In this document: one piece after another, positions 26,545 to 38,466 of the stretch
Numbering within the stretch: position 1 is the stretch's first letter
Layout of the letters: the number at the start of each line of letters is the position of its first letter
NCBI GenBank assembly: GCA_003508835.1
Contig: PUFA01000022.1
Coordinates: forward strand, 8,990,001 to 9,054,000
DNA from: Eonycteris spelaea
Taxonomy: Eukaryota; Chordata; Mammalia; Chiroptera; Pteropodidae
Reading direction: 5' to 3'
DNA: 64,000 nt
The notes under the pieces: model-generated
Database searches by the model: none
The model's input: the letters and a program-made list of their open reading frames with translations, nothing else
Told to the model about the DNA's origin: nothing
Position numbers and translations under genes: made by a program

Positions 26545-27524
26545 CAGGCATACTTTGTTTATTGCACTTCACAGATATTGTGTTTTTACCAACAGGTTTT
26601 GAGTTGAGGAGTCTACTGGCATCATTTTTCCAACAGCAGTTGCTCCCTTCATGTCTCTGTATCACATTTTCGATAATTTTCACAGTATTTCCAACTTTTT
26701 CATTATTATTATATATGTGATAGAGATCTGTGATCAGTGATCTTTGATGTTCTATCATTATTGTTTTGGGTGTCACAAATCATACCCACAATAGCCAGTG
26801 AACTCAATCAATAAAGGTGTGTGTTCTGAATGTTCCCTCACTTCTCTCCCACTCCTCAGGCCTCCCTATCTAGAGACACAATATCATTATTTTTTTTTAG
26901 GCAAGGCAACCCTTGGTTGACCTCACAGATTATAAGGACCTTGTCAGCTTACCATCCCTTATTTTTATTTTTTACACCTATAGCACCTGGTCTTCCTAGG
27001 TGGTCTCCCATCCAAATACTAACCTGCTTAGCGTCTGAGATCAGACGGGATCAGGCTTGTTCAGGGTGGCATGGCCGTAGATGAGATACAATACTAAAAT
27101 TGGGCCAATTAACAACCCTACAATGGCCTCTTAAGTGTTCAAATGAAAGGAAGAGTCAATCAATGCAGCAAACTTCATTGTTGTCTTATTTTAAGAAATT
27201 GCCACAGCTACCCCAAACTTTAGCAACCAACACCCTCATCAGTCAGCAGCCATTAACATCGTGGCAAGACCCTCCAACCACAAAAAGATTACAACTCACT
27301 GAAGGTTAGCATCTTTAGCAGTAAATTATTTTTAATTAAGATATGCACATTTGTTTTTAAAACATAATGCTATTTATAGCACACTTAATATATTACAGTA
27401 TAGAATAAATATAACTTTTATATGCACTGGGAAACCAAAAAATTCATGAGACTTACTTTATTGTAATACTTGTTTCATTGCAGTGGTCTGGAAATGAACC
27501 TGCAATATCTCTGAGGTATGGCTT
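26545..27524 (+). mobile_element. Tigger1-like DNA transposon, interrupted by a SINE
   Basis: The left end CAGGCATACTTTGTTTATTG and the right end CTGAGGTATGGCTTATA are Tigger1 termini. The sequence follows the Tigger1 5' region through TCAGTGATCTTTGATGTTCT, is interrupted at 26884-27082 by a 5S SINE, and resumes with CCTACAATGGCCTCTTAAGT. Only a short part of the transposase gene survives, so it is an internally deleted copy. Confidence 0.8.
26884..27082 (-). mobile_element. 5S-rRNA-derived SINE inside Tigger1
   Basis: The 5S-like head (26975-27082, sense on the - strand, CTACGGCCATGCCACCCTGA onward) is followed by an A-rich linker, about 70 bp of extra sequence and a terminal A run. Direct repeats GAGACACAATA (26873-26883) and GAGATACAATA (27083-27093) are target duplications in Tigger1. 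The copy lacks about 11 nt matching 5S positions 60-70, which fall in box A and the intermediate element of the 5S internal promoter. Confidence 0.85.
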
Positions 27525-29343
27525 ATACTACTACTGATCTGGTGATTATCTAACATCTGTGATTTCTGATGCCACTCTACTCTTAATTAGCAAGGACTAT
27601 TTAAAGCCAAATAAAGAACTAGATTAAAGTACCTTAATTTATATTTCAAAATGCATAGCTATTATGTTCTAGGATTTTATTATAATTCTTATCAATGTAA
27701 GTGTGCTTTGCCAAAATTAAAACAGAAAGTTCACTGGTCTTGCTAAAACAGAGCTTATCTTCTCAATTTAAATAATGTTTATATATACAAATCGATCAGT
27801 AGTAAGATTAATATCTTACTGTCTCCTGAAGTAAATCACAAAAGCCTACCTACCTAAACAGAAAGGTTAGCCCAAAAAGACTTGTTATCTTCTTATAAAG
27901 CAGCATTTCCCAAATCACATTCTTTGAAAAATACGTTATTCATCAGTAGGAAAAAGGGTTCTACAGTCAAATCAACTTTTAGAATATTGCATGCTTCTCT
28001 TAGAAATTCACGACACACATTAGTATATTAAAAGCTCTGGAATTTAAAAAAGGCCCTATTAAAAAAATAATAAAATAACCTACCTAACTGTATGTCCCAA
28101 ATGTATTTAACCACAAATAAATATAGTGTTGTATGTAATTTTTAAATGGGCATTAAGACCATCTATTTTCAAATATATAGTTAGTATTAAATTGGCAATT
28201 ATTTCCTCATTCATATCAAACCTCTTGGGTTATAACTATATATCAACTTGTTTATCTAAAGGTCTTGGTTACCTAAATGATCCCAGCTTTTCATGGTCTT
28301 TTCTTTCTTTTAAATCTAAAAATCTCTTAAGTATTTTGTAATAGCTCCCATAGGAAACAACCAGCCAAAGGCTATGGTGGACAGTGAGCAAATAGTTATT
28401 AATATGTATGCCTATGGTTTTTAAATGTTCACAATAGAAGTGATTCTTTTAAATTCTCTCATTCATACCTTCTCTCAATATACATAAATCTATATATGTA
28501 TTATATGAGGGAAGGCACTCTTATTCTCCATTGCATCCCTCACAACGAGAAAAAGACCTATGAACATCACAGCAGTTAGAAACACTTCTATCTAAAAATT
28601 GGGGGAAAACATAGTTTTAACACAATTCTAATTTTTGCCTTTTTGATTTGAAGAAAGAGGAAGTTAGATGAGTACCCATTAATATAGATTTCATTTCTTT
28701 CAAGTTTTATCCTTTGATTCAAACAGGAAAAGGACCCACTTACTGCCCATCTCCTTAGGATGTTGGAGATGTGCTGGGGCCTTGTGGCCACCCCCCACCC
28801 GAGTCAGGTGAGCAGTCTCTCTCTGCAGAGTCAAACAGTAACTGGAAATACTCTTTATCCACTGGTGAGTTTATTTCACTTAGAGGTCCCTATTGGCAAT
28901 CTTGGTATTTAAAAGAAGGTATACGAAAGAAAAATGGGCCTTTATTTTAATGCCCGCAAACGAGTAGGAAGATAAGCTTATGAAAAATAGAGCAAATAAA
29001 GAATAAAAAAGTTGAAGTAACCAAGGATGAAAAGTAAACAATGTGTGCAGTGATTCTCTGTTCCTGTGATCTGCCTTCTCTGTGTCCAACAACTGTTACA
29101 ATCTCATTTTCAGGCAGCTACTTTTAGGGCTTAAATACTAATTCCTTTAAACAGTATGAACATGTTAAAACACAAAATTAACATCTTGACTGTGTAGATT
29201 CTTTGAGAATATCTACGTTAAAATATAACTTAATTATATTTTAATTATAAATCTACAGCACATATTTCCTATGACCCAGGTGGGGAAAATGATACCAGAA
29301 GAAATTTCACCGGCTTTTCCAGAAATTTATAAATATGCTCTAC

Positions 29344-29517
29344 CTTTTTTCTTTTTCATTGGTTCCTGGCTATCTGGTGACGTGGGAATAGGAGAGGTAT
29401 CCATTGGTTCGGATTCTTCAGTTGACACCTCCACTACAGTCTCTGTGATGACGTCCGGCCTCATAGCAGCATGGATAAATTCTGGAGTTGACACACAAGG
29501 AGGAACAAACACTTCCA
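29344..29517 (-). CDS. ELF2: ELF2 exon, acidic middle region
   Basis: The 174-bp exon encodes VEVFVPPCVSTPEFIHAAMR, then PDVITETVVEVSTEESEPMD and TSPIPTSPDSQEPMKKKK. The acidic, Ser/Pro-rich character fits a regulatory region N-terminal to the ETS domain. It begins with the second base of a Val codon after TTTATAG and ends with G before donor GTAGAG. Human carries His where this sequence has Gln in PDSQEP, as I recall. Confidence 0.95.
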
Positions 29518-30622
29518 CTATAAAAAAAAGTTGAGAAATTAAAGTTTCCCACCCCTATTAATGTTTCTTAATGTGGACAATTCAATACTTAGTAGCAAGT
29601 TATTTAATGATTACTTTCCTTCCGTGTACCCATCACTATTCTTTTAATTAGGTAATACATGCACATCCTATAAAATCTAAAACATTTAATAAATGTGATT
29701 TCAGTGAAAAGTCAGTACTTAACAGTTCATTTTAAAATACCAAGAAAAGGAAAATCGGCTCATTACAGCCCAAAGAATATCACCTTTCAATATTTAAAAT
29801 TTTACTTAATGGGTCAGTCCTGAATTTCGGGTCACTAAAATAGTACGTACAGGTGGCTATTTGGTATTCTATTACATACAATAATGCTGTTCTGGCTTCC
29901 TTCCAATGTGCACAAATAATCAGGATATGACATTTCTATTTTGGTTAATAAGAGATGGTTAATACATACTCTCTTGGATTAACACATTGACCAATATGTC
30001 CTAATTTTCTTTTCACATCCACGAATAATACATGGGATTTCTGTTCTATTTTAAAAGCCTGGTTGCTCTTAGTATTTGTGAAACCCTTAATTTGACTGCA
30101 TCAAGTCAAATTAACATTTGGACGTTAAAATTAGGACAAATTAAAATTAGGACTAAATGACTCTCAAAGGCAGTCTCAAACGAAAGAAGGGAACCAAAAG
30201 AAAGGAAACTCAGTCTGAAGGGAGTGTGAGGAAATGGTGGAAGCCACCTCCTCTCTCCACCAGGGACCCTTCCTGGAGTCACTGCCTATTAATCATGATT
30301 AAAGGATTGAAAGTGGTCATGGAAGCAACTACCCCCATCTGCCATTCCCATAAGGCCTACTGTACAAAGGTTTGTGATTTACTCAGAGTTAAGGAAATAA
30401 GACATGATAGTATCAATAGCAACTTATCGAACATTTGTCTGTCTCTGATGAGCATTTCCTTTATCATTTATTATGAAAACTAAGTATTTAAGACTTGGGA
30501 ACTTTGACAAAGATCAATTATTGCTGTCACAGGTACTCATCTTGAGAACACCAACAATCCTCTTGCACGTTTTAAAAAAAAATTCATTCTAGATGCATAT
30601 ATAAAAAGAACAGTTCACACAC
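29518..30622 (-). other. ELF2: ELF2 intron
   Basis: A 1.1-kb GT-AG intron. It is AT-rich and holds no gene or recognised repeat. Confidence 0.85.
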
Positions 30623-30736
30623 CAGGACTTCTCGACTCTCTCAAGCAGGTAGGAGATTCCATATGAAGCAGGGCTTCAGCAGCTTCGATTGTCTTGTCTG
30701 TACAGTGCGCATTACTGCTATGAACTGATGCTTCCA
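30623..30736 (-). CDS. ELF2: ELF2 exon shared by long and short isoforms
   Basis: The 114-bp exon encodes EASVHSSNAHCTDKTIEAAE then ALLHMESPTCLRESRSP, ending with the first base of a Val codon before donor GTGTGT at 30622. Its acceptor (CTCCCCAG, exon start TG) can receive two different upstream exons: 62146-62311 (long form) and 39392-39449 (short form). Both end in G after a complete codon and so restore the same Val codon and frame. LRE replaces human LRD. Confidence 0.95.
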
Positions 30737-31359
30737 CTGGGGAGAAAAAAGCTCTAGTCAATTAAAAATGCACTGGACACTTTACTAAATTAAAACACAT
30801 TACTGTAGAAGAAATAAACATATATCAACTCTGTTTGACTAAGCTACTGACACATATTAGTCTATGTAAATTATTTACAGAAATAATAAACTCAAAACAC
30901 TCTAGTATCCACATTTTGCAAAATGAATGTTCATTATAAAGCAACTATTGAGACTGATAGAAATTACTGAGAAATTTCTGAATCTTATCCAAAGGAAGAC
31001 AAAGAAAGACCCTTAAATGGAACCCTGTATCAATTTTAGGCCAAAACTAACCTAGCGAGAAGGGGGGGCAGATGGTCAATTATTATTCTATATATTGAAA
31101 TCAGGGGTAATACCTACCAGAATCAATCAGAAACACATATTTCTAAGTTAATATGGGAGTGCAGAGGCTCTAGCACCAAAGCACTTGAGAATTTTCTTCA
31201 CAGTACCCTTGCTCTCTTCTTCAGGACCTCACTAGACTTTGCTGGGTTTAACCCAAAATTTTTTTTAAAAGAATCTCTGTGTTGTTGGGTTTTTTCCCAT
31301 GAAGCCTTTTCTTATTTTACCAGCTTCTGTAACAGTCTGATTAAATTATGTGTGAAACA

Positions 31360-31560
31360 GTAAGGTGTAAAACAGTGATCTGGGATTCCACATCCAACAG
31401 CTTGGGTTAGTCTCTTGCCCAATTTGTTACCCGAGGCCAGCAATTTAATTTCTCATAAGGCTCAGTTTCCTCTCACAGAACGGGAGCATTACTTACTTAC
31501 CTCATAAAGCTGTGAGACTTAAGTGAGGCACTTCCCATAAAAAAACAAGCATGCAGATAA
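31360..31560 (+). mobile_element. MIR SINE fragment
   Basis: The blocks AGGCTCAGTTTCCTCTCACA and ACCTCATAAAGCTGTGAGAC match MIR in sense orientation. Confidence 0.6.
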
Positions 31561-31609
31561 GAATTCGATGAATGGTGATTAAGAAATTATCACCATTATC
31601 ACTCCTATA

Positions 31610-31700
31610 AGATTATAAACTCTTGGAGATCACAGGTCTATCTTAATTCATCTTTATATCTGTTATAGTCCCTAACAGACTTTTCATACAATATGCATCC
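31610..31700 (+). mobile_element. L2 3' end fragment
   Basis: TAAACTCTTGGAGATCACAG followed by TTCATCTTTATATCTG matches the L2 3' end. Confidence 0.5.
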
Positions 31701-32999
31701 AAGTAGCTCTTTTATGTATTGAAGTTACAAACAACTTCAGGAAAATTGACTTACTGACTTACAGAAAAACTGGCAATTCAAGCACAAACTTAGTATCTTA
31801 TAATATACTAATTTCACATCCTGACTTAAAATACTGAATGTTTTACTTGGTAAGAAGTTCTGAAACATGAATATGTAACAGTTTCTAATTTGATAGACTT
31901 TCTTCAAAATGTCCTCTAAAGAAACTAAAAGGAAATATTTACACAAATTCCATAAAACCATATTACAAACTCACAAGTTCTACATACTAAAGATATGAAT
32001 CTTTTTTTTCCAGATATGAATCTTTTAAAACTGTTTCCAAGAAACTTTTAATTGAAAATTACTTAGTCTCGAAATTCACCAAATGCTAAAGCCTCAGCCT
32101 TAAACACCAGTCATTTGGAGAGCGTTTATAAAAAAAAAAAAAAAGTCCAGTGACTGTTTTACCACCTGTTGCACATCATCCACACTCTCAACCAAGGTAC
32201 TGGGTCTCTCCAGTTGCTCTTTCCATTTATGGAAATCTGTTCAAAGCTAAACGGTTCCAGAGAGGCAGCCAAACCTCTAAGTAAATCTATCTTTAGGTGA
32301 CCCTGCTTACTCTTATCTGCAGCTTCACCGAGGCAAAGGATTCAACCAGTCCTTCCAGCTCTACTTTAAGAAACTTAGTATTAGTAAGTATAAAATACAT
32401 TAACATTCTCAAGTATTTTTTTCAAAGGACATCCCTACAATAACCACATACACCAAAGAACTCTGGAAAACAAATTCTCAGGTTTTTAAAATTTAGTCTA
32501 GGAACTTCATTCTCTTTGAAGTCTGCTTGTGCTGCAATTTAGCTGTTGTCCTAGGTGCTATTAATAAACCATCCTGGGTAAAGTAATTCCTTATGTAATT
32601 GTATTAAGACACACCCTAAAAACTCCACGTTTTAAAATCAGAGCTTCAAGTTTTTGATAATACAGCAATAATTTTATTGGATTTTAAAGTTATAAACTAA
32701 ATAAAATTTGCCTAGCAGATGCTACCCTGAGTTCTTACATAGTCTGAGGTACATTTTCAAAACCATGATTTCATATGACGTCAGTGGAAATTATTTTCAT
32801 GTTCATATCTCTAACCTCAACGTATTATTATCTGTTATTTCCCAGAAATATTTTATATTTAGAGTAAAGCAAATAAAATATACACAAAGGAGAAAACTTA
32901 TTCATACTGTAAATTCAATAATGAAAAAAATTCAATGTATCAATCCTCTATGAAGTATCAATCAAAAGATCTAATACTCTACAGTACAGTCAACAAGTG

Positions 33000-33110
33000 A
33001 TTGATTGTTGAGCATTTACCATGTGCCAGACCCTAAGCTATACACCTGAGATACAAGTGAGACTAGATCTCTGGCCTCATGAAGCTTATACTAACAGTCA
33101 GAGAGTATCA
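33000..33110 (-). mobile_element. L2 3' end fragment
   Basis: TGAGCATTTACCATGTGCCA and CTGGCCTCATGAAGCTTATA match the complement of the L2 3' end. Confidence 0.5.
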
Positions 33111-33324
33111 AAACACAAATGGAAGTACAATATGTCAAAACTAAATAAAGGTGCAAAATAATTTAAAGTTACTCTGTAAGCTAACAACTGATTAAGAAAG
33201 CAATGAATCCTTTTTGATGCTTACTTATTTTATTTTTTGTCAATTTACTAATTAAAATAACCCTAAACACATTTTTAAAAAATGAACATCTACGAACTCA
33301 CACATCAATTTACAATAATGTACC

Positions 33325-33360
33325 ACTGCTTCTTGGCCTTTTGATTAAGATCAAGTGTGG
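33325..33360 (+). pseudogene. Truncated U2 snRNA retrocopy
   Basis: The sequence ACTGCTTCTTGGCCTTTTGA and its continuation to GATCAAGTGTGG matches the first ~36 nt of U2 snRNA with a handful of transitions. It is flanked by perfect 14-bp direct repeats (TACAATAATGTACC at 33311-33324 and 33361-33374), the mark of LINE-mediated insertion. It lacks everything beyond the U2 5' end and has no A-tail, so it cannot be a functional snRNA. Confidence 0.8.
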
Positions 33361-34472
33361 TACAATAATGTACCTTTGATAGTTTCCAAGAATACTTATT
33401 AACCCTTTTATAAAAGTGAGCACAATCTCATCTTACTTTTCTTTTGCTGACATAAGTCAACAAGTGGTTTCTGATAACAGAAATTGAAGAAATAGTTCTC
33501 CTCTTCAAGTTTCTGTAATTTAAAAAAAACTTTTAAATACTATTTTGTTCTGATCAATAATTCAAATACAATTTAAACTAAAAGTAAGTTTTGCACAATT
33601 CTTAAGAATAAACATGAATTAAACGGTGCTGTGCAATCAAAGTAAGCAAATTATAAATGCAGGCTGAAAATTCCCTTTCTCTTAAAACTTGATTTACTGG
33701 TGTCTTTCTAGACCTGTGTATGAAAAATACGGGAGAAAATAATATGAGATTCATTTTAAAAATAGAAACAATAAAGCTAAAAGTAATCTGACAGATATTT
33801 TCTAGTTACCACTAGGTAGATTGTGCTGCCAGTCAATATTCCTTGAAGAAATAAGTGTACCAAATAAATTTCAAAACTTTTTTAATGTTGATCATAGTGC
33901 CAAAAATTAAATTTGCTTGTACCCTCCTTTACTATTGGTAAGAGTCTTCTTATTCCATTTCTAGCTTTCTAATCAACTGGTGTTAGTATGGTAAGACTAT
34001 TCCAGACTCATTCAACAGCTGTTACTAAATACCAAACTTGGTAATTAAGTCTGACAAGACACATACCTCTCAGCTTTGCAGAAGAGAATGCTGGCAATGC
34101 CTTTAGTTCATAACAATGTTCTTAAGGTCAAAAATAAAAATAATAGCAATTTAGTTTGAGAGGAATTTGAGAGGAATGGAAAAAAATTAGAAAACACTTC
34201 ATTAGATGTCAGTAGTATTCCCCTACAAGCAAGACCATAAACTAACATCACAAGGTCATCATTCAACTACCACATCTGACTTACCACAGCTTATCCTCTG
34301 CCCCAAGGCTATAATGTAACAGGTGAGTGAAGAATACAAGTGAATGCAATGAAAAGGGAGAAAAGGTAAAGGTCTAGGACATTCCACCTTTATGTGTTCC
34401 CCTTTGACTTTCTAATCAACATAGTTGCACTATAAAGTTTAAAAGGGAAAGAATAAAATTATTTTCTGAAGT

Positions 34473-34742
34473 AGAGCTGTCCAATAAAAATGACGTCCTA
34501 TATATAATTCAAATTTTCAGTAGCCACATTAAAAAAAGCAAGGTAAAATTATTACCTTTCGTTTAACCCAGTATATCCAAGATATTGTCATTTCAACGAA
34601 TAATCGATATAAAAGAGTTTTCCACCGCTTCAGCTTTTATGTTTAAATTTTTTAAAATTAACAATTCAGTTTCTCAGCCATGTTTCATATACTCAATAGC
34701 CTCATGTGGCTAGTGGCCAGGTACTGAAAAGTGTAGACTAAA
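34473..34742. mobile_element. Nonautonomous hAT-like DNA transposon remnant
   Basis: The segment begins GAGCTGTCCAATAAAAATGA, continues with an AGTAGCCACATTAAAAAAAG core and ends near ATGTGGCTAGTGGCCAGGTA. This pattern is a common mammalian hAT-type element with CAGTGCTGTCCAATA-like ends. The right terminus is degenerate. The exact family name is not assigned. Confidence 0.55.
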
Positions 34743-36279
34743 ATTGTATTTCAGCTATACTCAAACTTTGTTAATAAAAGGGCCCTTTTATACCCAAATT
34801 ATTGAGGCTCAGAGATTTTACTTGTATGTATAAACTTACATATAAATATTTATCCTACTTGAAATTAAATCTAAGAAAATTTAAAAATATTAGTTCATTT
34901 AAAATAATAAACCCAATACTTTTAAAGATGTTTCTATGAAAAGAACCTGTCTATAACAACAACAAAAAAATTCAGTAGGTAGCTTTATTTTACACCTGTG
35001 CAAATTTTTTAATACATGGTAGAAAACAGCTGAGCTTTCGTATTTGCTTTTTCATTCAAATCTTTTACAATATCAAGTCTGAATATTTGTGAAAGTGAAA
35101 AGGTAAATAATGTCTTAGTATTATTATGAAAACAATTTTGACTTCAGACTCCCAGACTCTCCAGATCAGAAATTTCAGTTAAGAAACGCAACTGAAATTT
35201 TTATCAGATATAATTAAACACCCAAATTCTATCCTGTTTTTGTAAATTTTAGCTTCTAAACAAACATCAGTGTACAGATGAAAAACTATGCTTCTAATTC
35301 CATAAGCACACAGTACTTTGCCCACTTACACATGAAAGACTTTTTAAAGCTTTTCATAAATTTCTTTGCATCCTTTTGAATACTGAAACTCTAAATAACA
35401 TATGGAGTTTAAAAAATTAAGAACACTCTCCTGACTGCCCCCTCCACTAACCAAATTTGTTTCTAAAGGACACTGTTTTATGCTGAATTATCCTGACTGA
35501 CTACACACTGATGTTACTCTTTAACTCAGTTTTTATATGAATTTCAGTCTAATAATGCAATGAATTCCAAAGAGTAATTTCTTATATACACTTTCAAGTA
35601 CATTTTTTCAATACTGCCATTCTTCCAGTTTTATTTCAACACATTGTTCATCTTTTCATATCCTAACTTTTTTTCAAATTGATCATATTTTCAAGATACT
35701 AAATGTTCCAATATATAGTAAATGAGAAATAAGACTTTTAAGTTCAAATTTCATGATGAACTTAGACAAACCAGACGCACTGTTTTGTCAGTAAAAATAC
35801 TTAGTCTAAATTTCCAAAAATTTTCTCCCTTCATTTAATAACTACATTAAAAGTAGAACAAAACTTCTGGTGACCCTATTTCTCAAGTCTCAAAAGAAGA
35901 AAGAAGTACACTTGAGAATAAGGCAGAATATTTTAAATTGAAAATTTTCCAGAAAATTGAGACCGTATGTACACAATACTTTCACATAAATATTAAGAAC
36001 ATAACATTCGTTTTCCCTATGTTATACATATAAAACTTATATATAGGGAGAGAGAAAAGCAAGCCTAAATTATACACTATATCATAGTCATTTGCAACAT
36101 CTAGGCATGGCCTCAAGTTCCAATTTGGCACAAAGACTGGCTTAAAGAAAAATTAACCTCCAATTACATAACAACCTACAGACATAGTCACTCCCATGGA
36201 GTAATGTAAAGAAATCCAAGAAGAGAAGTCTTCACTGTCTGTTAAATACTTCTGAGCCACTTACAATCTTAGAACTTTA

Positions 36280-36420
36280 AAAGCTATTAAAGATCACCTA
36301 CTCAATCCAGATGAAGTCTTAAAGTGGTAAGTCACTAGTAAGTACAGAGCTAGTTTAGTGACAGCTAGACATAGATCTTCAGCTCCTGACTTAAGGGTTA
36401 AGGCTCTTTCTCATATATCA
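36280..36420 (-). mobile_element. MIR-like fragment
   Basis: Diverged sequence ending AGGGTTAAGGCTCTTTCTCA resembles the complement of MIR. Confidence 0.35.
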
Positions 36421-38433
36421 TGTTGCCAGGAAAAGTAAATATTTTGTATGTTAAAGTAAAAGTGACTTTTAATAAATAAGGCTTATCTATTTCATTCTTT
36501 ACTCAAACTCCTCTGACAGCATAAATGTTGATAACTAAAGCTGAAGGTAAAGCTGATAGTTATCGACTTTAAAGGAAGAAAATAAAAGCAAAAATATAGC
36601 CTCTAGTACCTTCCTATACAATAGTAGGGGCAATATTAAGTGCTTTATTCTTCCTTAGAAACAGTTATGCTAACAATATTCAACTTAAAGCTTACCTCCT
36701 CCACAAGTTTTCATCAGTATCAGTCATTCTACAGTAATCATCAACCTATTACAGCAATCACTGTAGTTATATTAACATTTATATATTTATATATTATGTA
36801 GATTTTCATCTGTCTCTAAAATTAGACAATAAAATCTTTGTGAGGAAGAATTATGTCTATCACCTGATGACTTCCCTCACAGGACTAAAAAGGTATCATT
36901 CTGTACATTTTACAAACACAAACATTACAAACTACTCTCCCAATGTTACTGGAAATGAGCAGCAATAAAAATTTAGATCCATAGTTCTTTATTTTATGGG
37001 CCACCTTTCCTCCCCAACTTTTAACTCACTGAATAAACCTTGGGTAAATCAGCAAACCAGTCTCAAGTTTCCATCTAAAATAGGGCTTGTAAAGAAGCTT
37101 CAGATTACATGAACATGATTGAGAAAATAATCTGAAAACAATCATACGTAAAACATATTCTTTACAAGACATTATAGCTATAAAGGAAATGTCAACATAA
37201 GGTTTGTATATACTAAAGAAATGTACTAGGGCTGGAAATCTGCATTTAACTTTTTTTTAAATACCCTTAATGAAGGGAGATAAAATTTTTGTATTTTCAA
37301 ACTGTAGACTATATGTACCACTCCAAGCAAAATATTTACAGGTCACATTCACTTTCGCTGATAATTCCAAAAGCTTATGAAAAAGTATCTTCCATTGACA
37401 AAAGTAAGCCTTCCACACTACAATACTTTTCAAAAGTCCAACTGCAAAGGTTATTCTAAGTTCTCTTGGTACTTTCACGACCACTGGAAACGTTTCTTGA
37501 AATGTATGTTTAACACTCAGAAATATCACTAACCCAAACAATAATATAAAGCCCAAAATTCCATCCCTTAATTCATATTGTTATTAATAGACTGAACATA
37601 CACAAAGGAACCAAGTTCTTGTACTTGCCTCAGAGTACTCTTTGTACTCTGCCTCTTATTTACTAATACTTAAGTTCTTGCTCTGATTAGAAAGTAACCG
37701 TCAAACGTGTTTTAATCACGACTCAGTAAAATTGTGATTTTTCTTTGAGACCTTTGAAACGTTTAGTATTACATTTTATAAAATAAAGGCTGGTATCTCA
37801 TTATGCTATACAATACATACGATTTTAGTATTCCTGACTCTATTTGAACTTAAGAGTACTTCTGCTAGGGATACACATGTGTTTATGATTCCCCCAAACG
37901 AGCGGAATCAGTTTCACCAACCAAGCTACTAATTTCACGTTCCCTACCCAAAAACAATGCATGAAAAACAGAGGGTAAGATCTTTCACAGCATTACTCTT
38001 TGCTGACTATTCCCCAATTCCCTTCGATGGCGCTATGAAACAGAACCCGGGGAAAGGAACATGTATGTGCATTACTACAGTAAGTAAAGAGGATCCAAGC
38101 TCTGCTACATCGATTCGGGCCCTCACTGCGCTGTCTGCTATTAAGTAAAGCTGCTTTTTCTATGTAACTTAAGTCCGTGCCCTTCCGCTGCAGCAGCGGC
38201 GCTGCACATCCCCCACCCCCTCGGCCACTTCCGTGTTTACACTCCTCTTCCCTCCAATTCCATGCGTACATTGTCAGCTTCACTCCCGCCCAATCTTCAT
38301 TGGCCCAGCGCGGGCCCGGAGTCCCGCCCCCAGAAATCAACGTTCTCGTTTGGAACATCTCGGCGAGGAGATTGGAACCGGAGGCCTGTCAATCCCGTCC
38401 GTTCTGTCCTCTCCGAGGCGCTTCCGCTATGGT

Positions 38434-38466
38434 GGGAGGTTTGGGGGGGAGGGGAGGGGAGAGGGG
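38434..38466 (+). promoter_or_regulatory. G-quadruplex-type G-run cluster
   Basis: Five G runs of three or more, several of four to seven, are separated by one to six bases within 33 bp of the CpG island. This meets the usual G-quadruplex pattern on the + strand, the template strand for ELF2. Confidence 0.6.

Larger units (their letters stand above)
25272..29343 (-). other. ELF2: ELF2 intron with Tigger cluster
   Basis: This 4.1-kb intron contains two adjacent Tigger-type DNA transposons (26034-26530 and 26545-27524), the second interrupted by a 5S-derived SINE. The 27530-29300 part is AT-rich with no identified feature. Confidence 0.85.

Noticed and set aside
29271..29534. 87-residue + strand frame over the ELF2 exon
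   Set aside because: It is the antisense shadow of the conserved ELF2 exon 29344-29517.
33325..33360. Functional U2 snRNA gene
   Set aside because: Only the 5' ~36 nt are present and target duplications flank it, so it is a retrocopy fragment.
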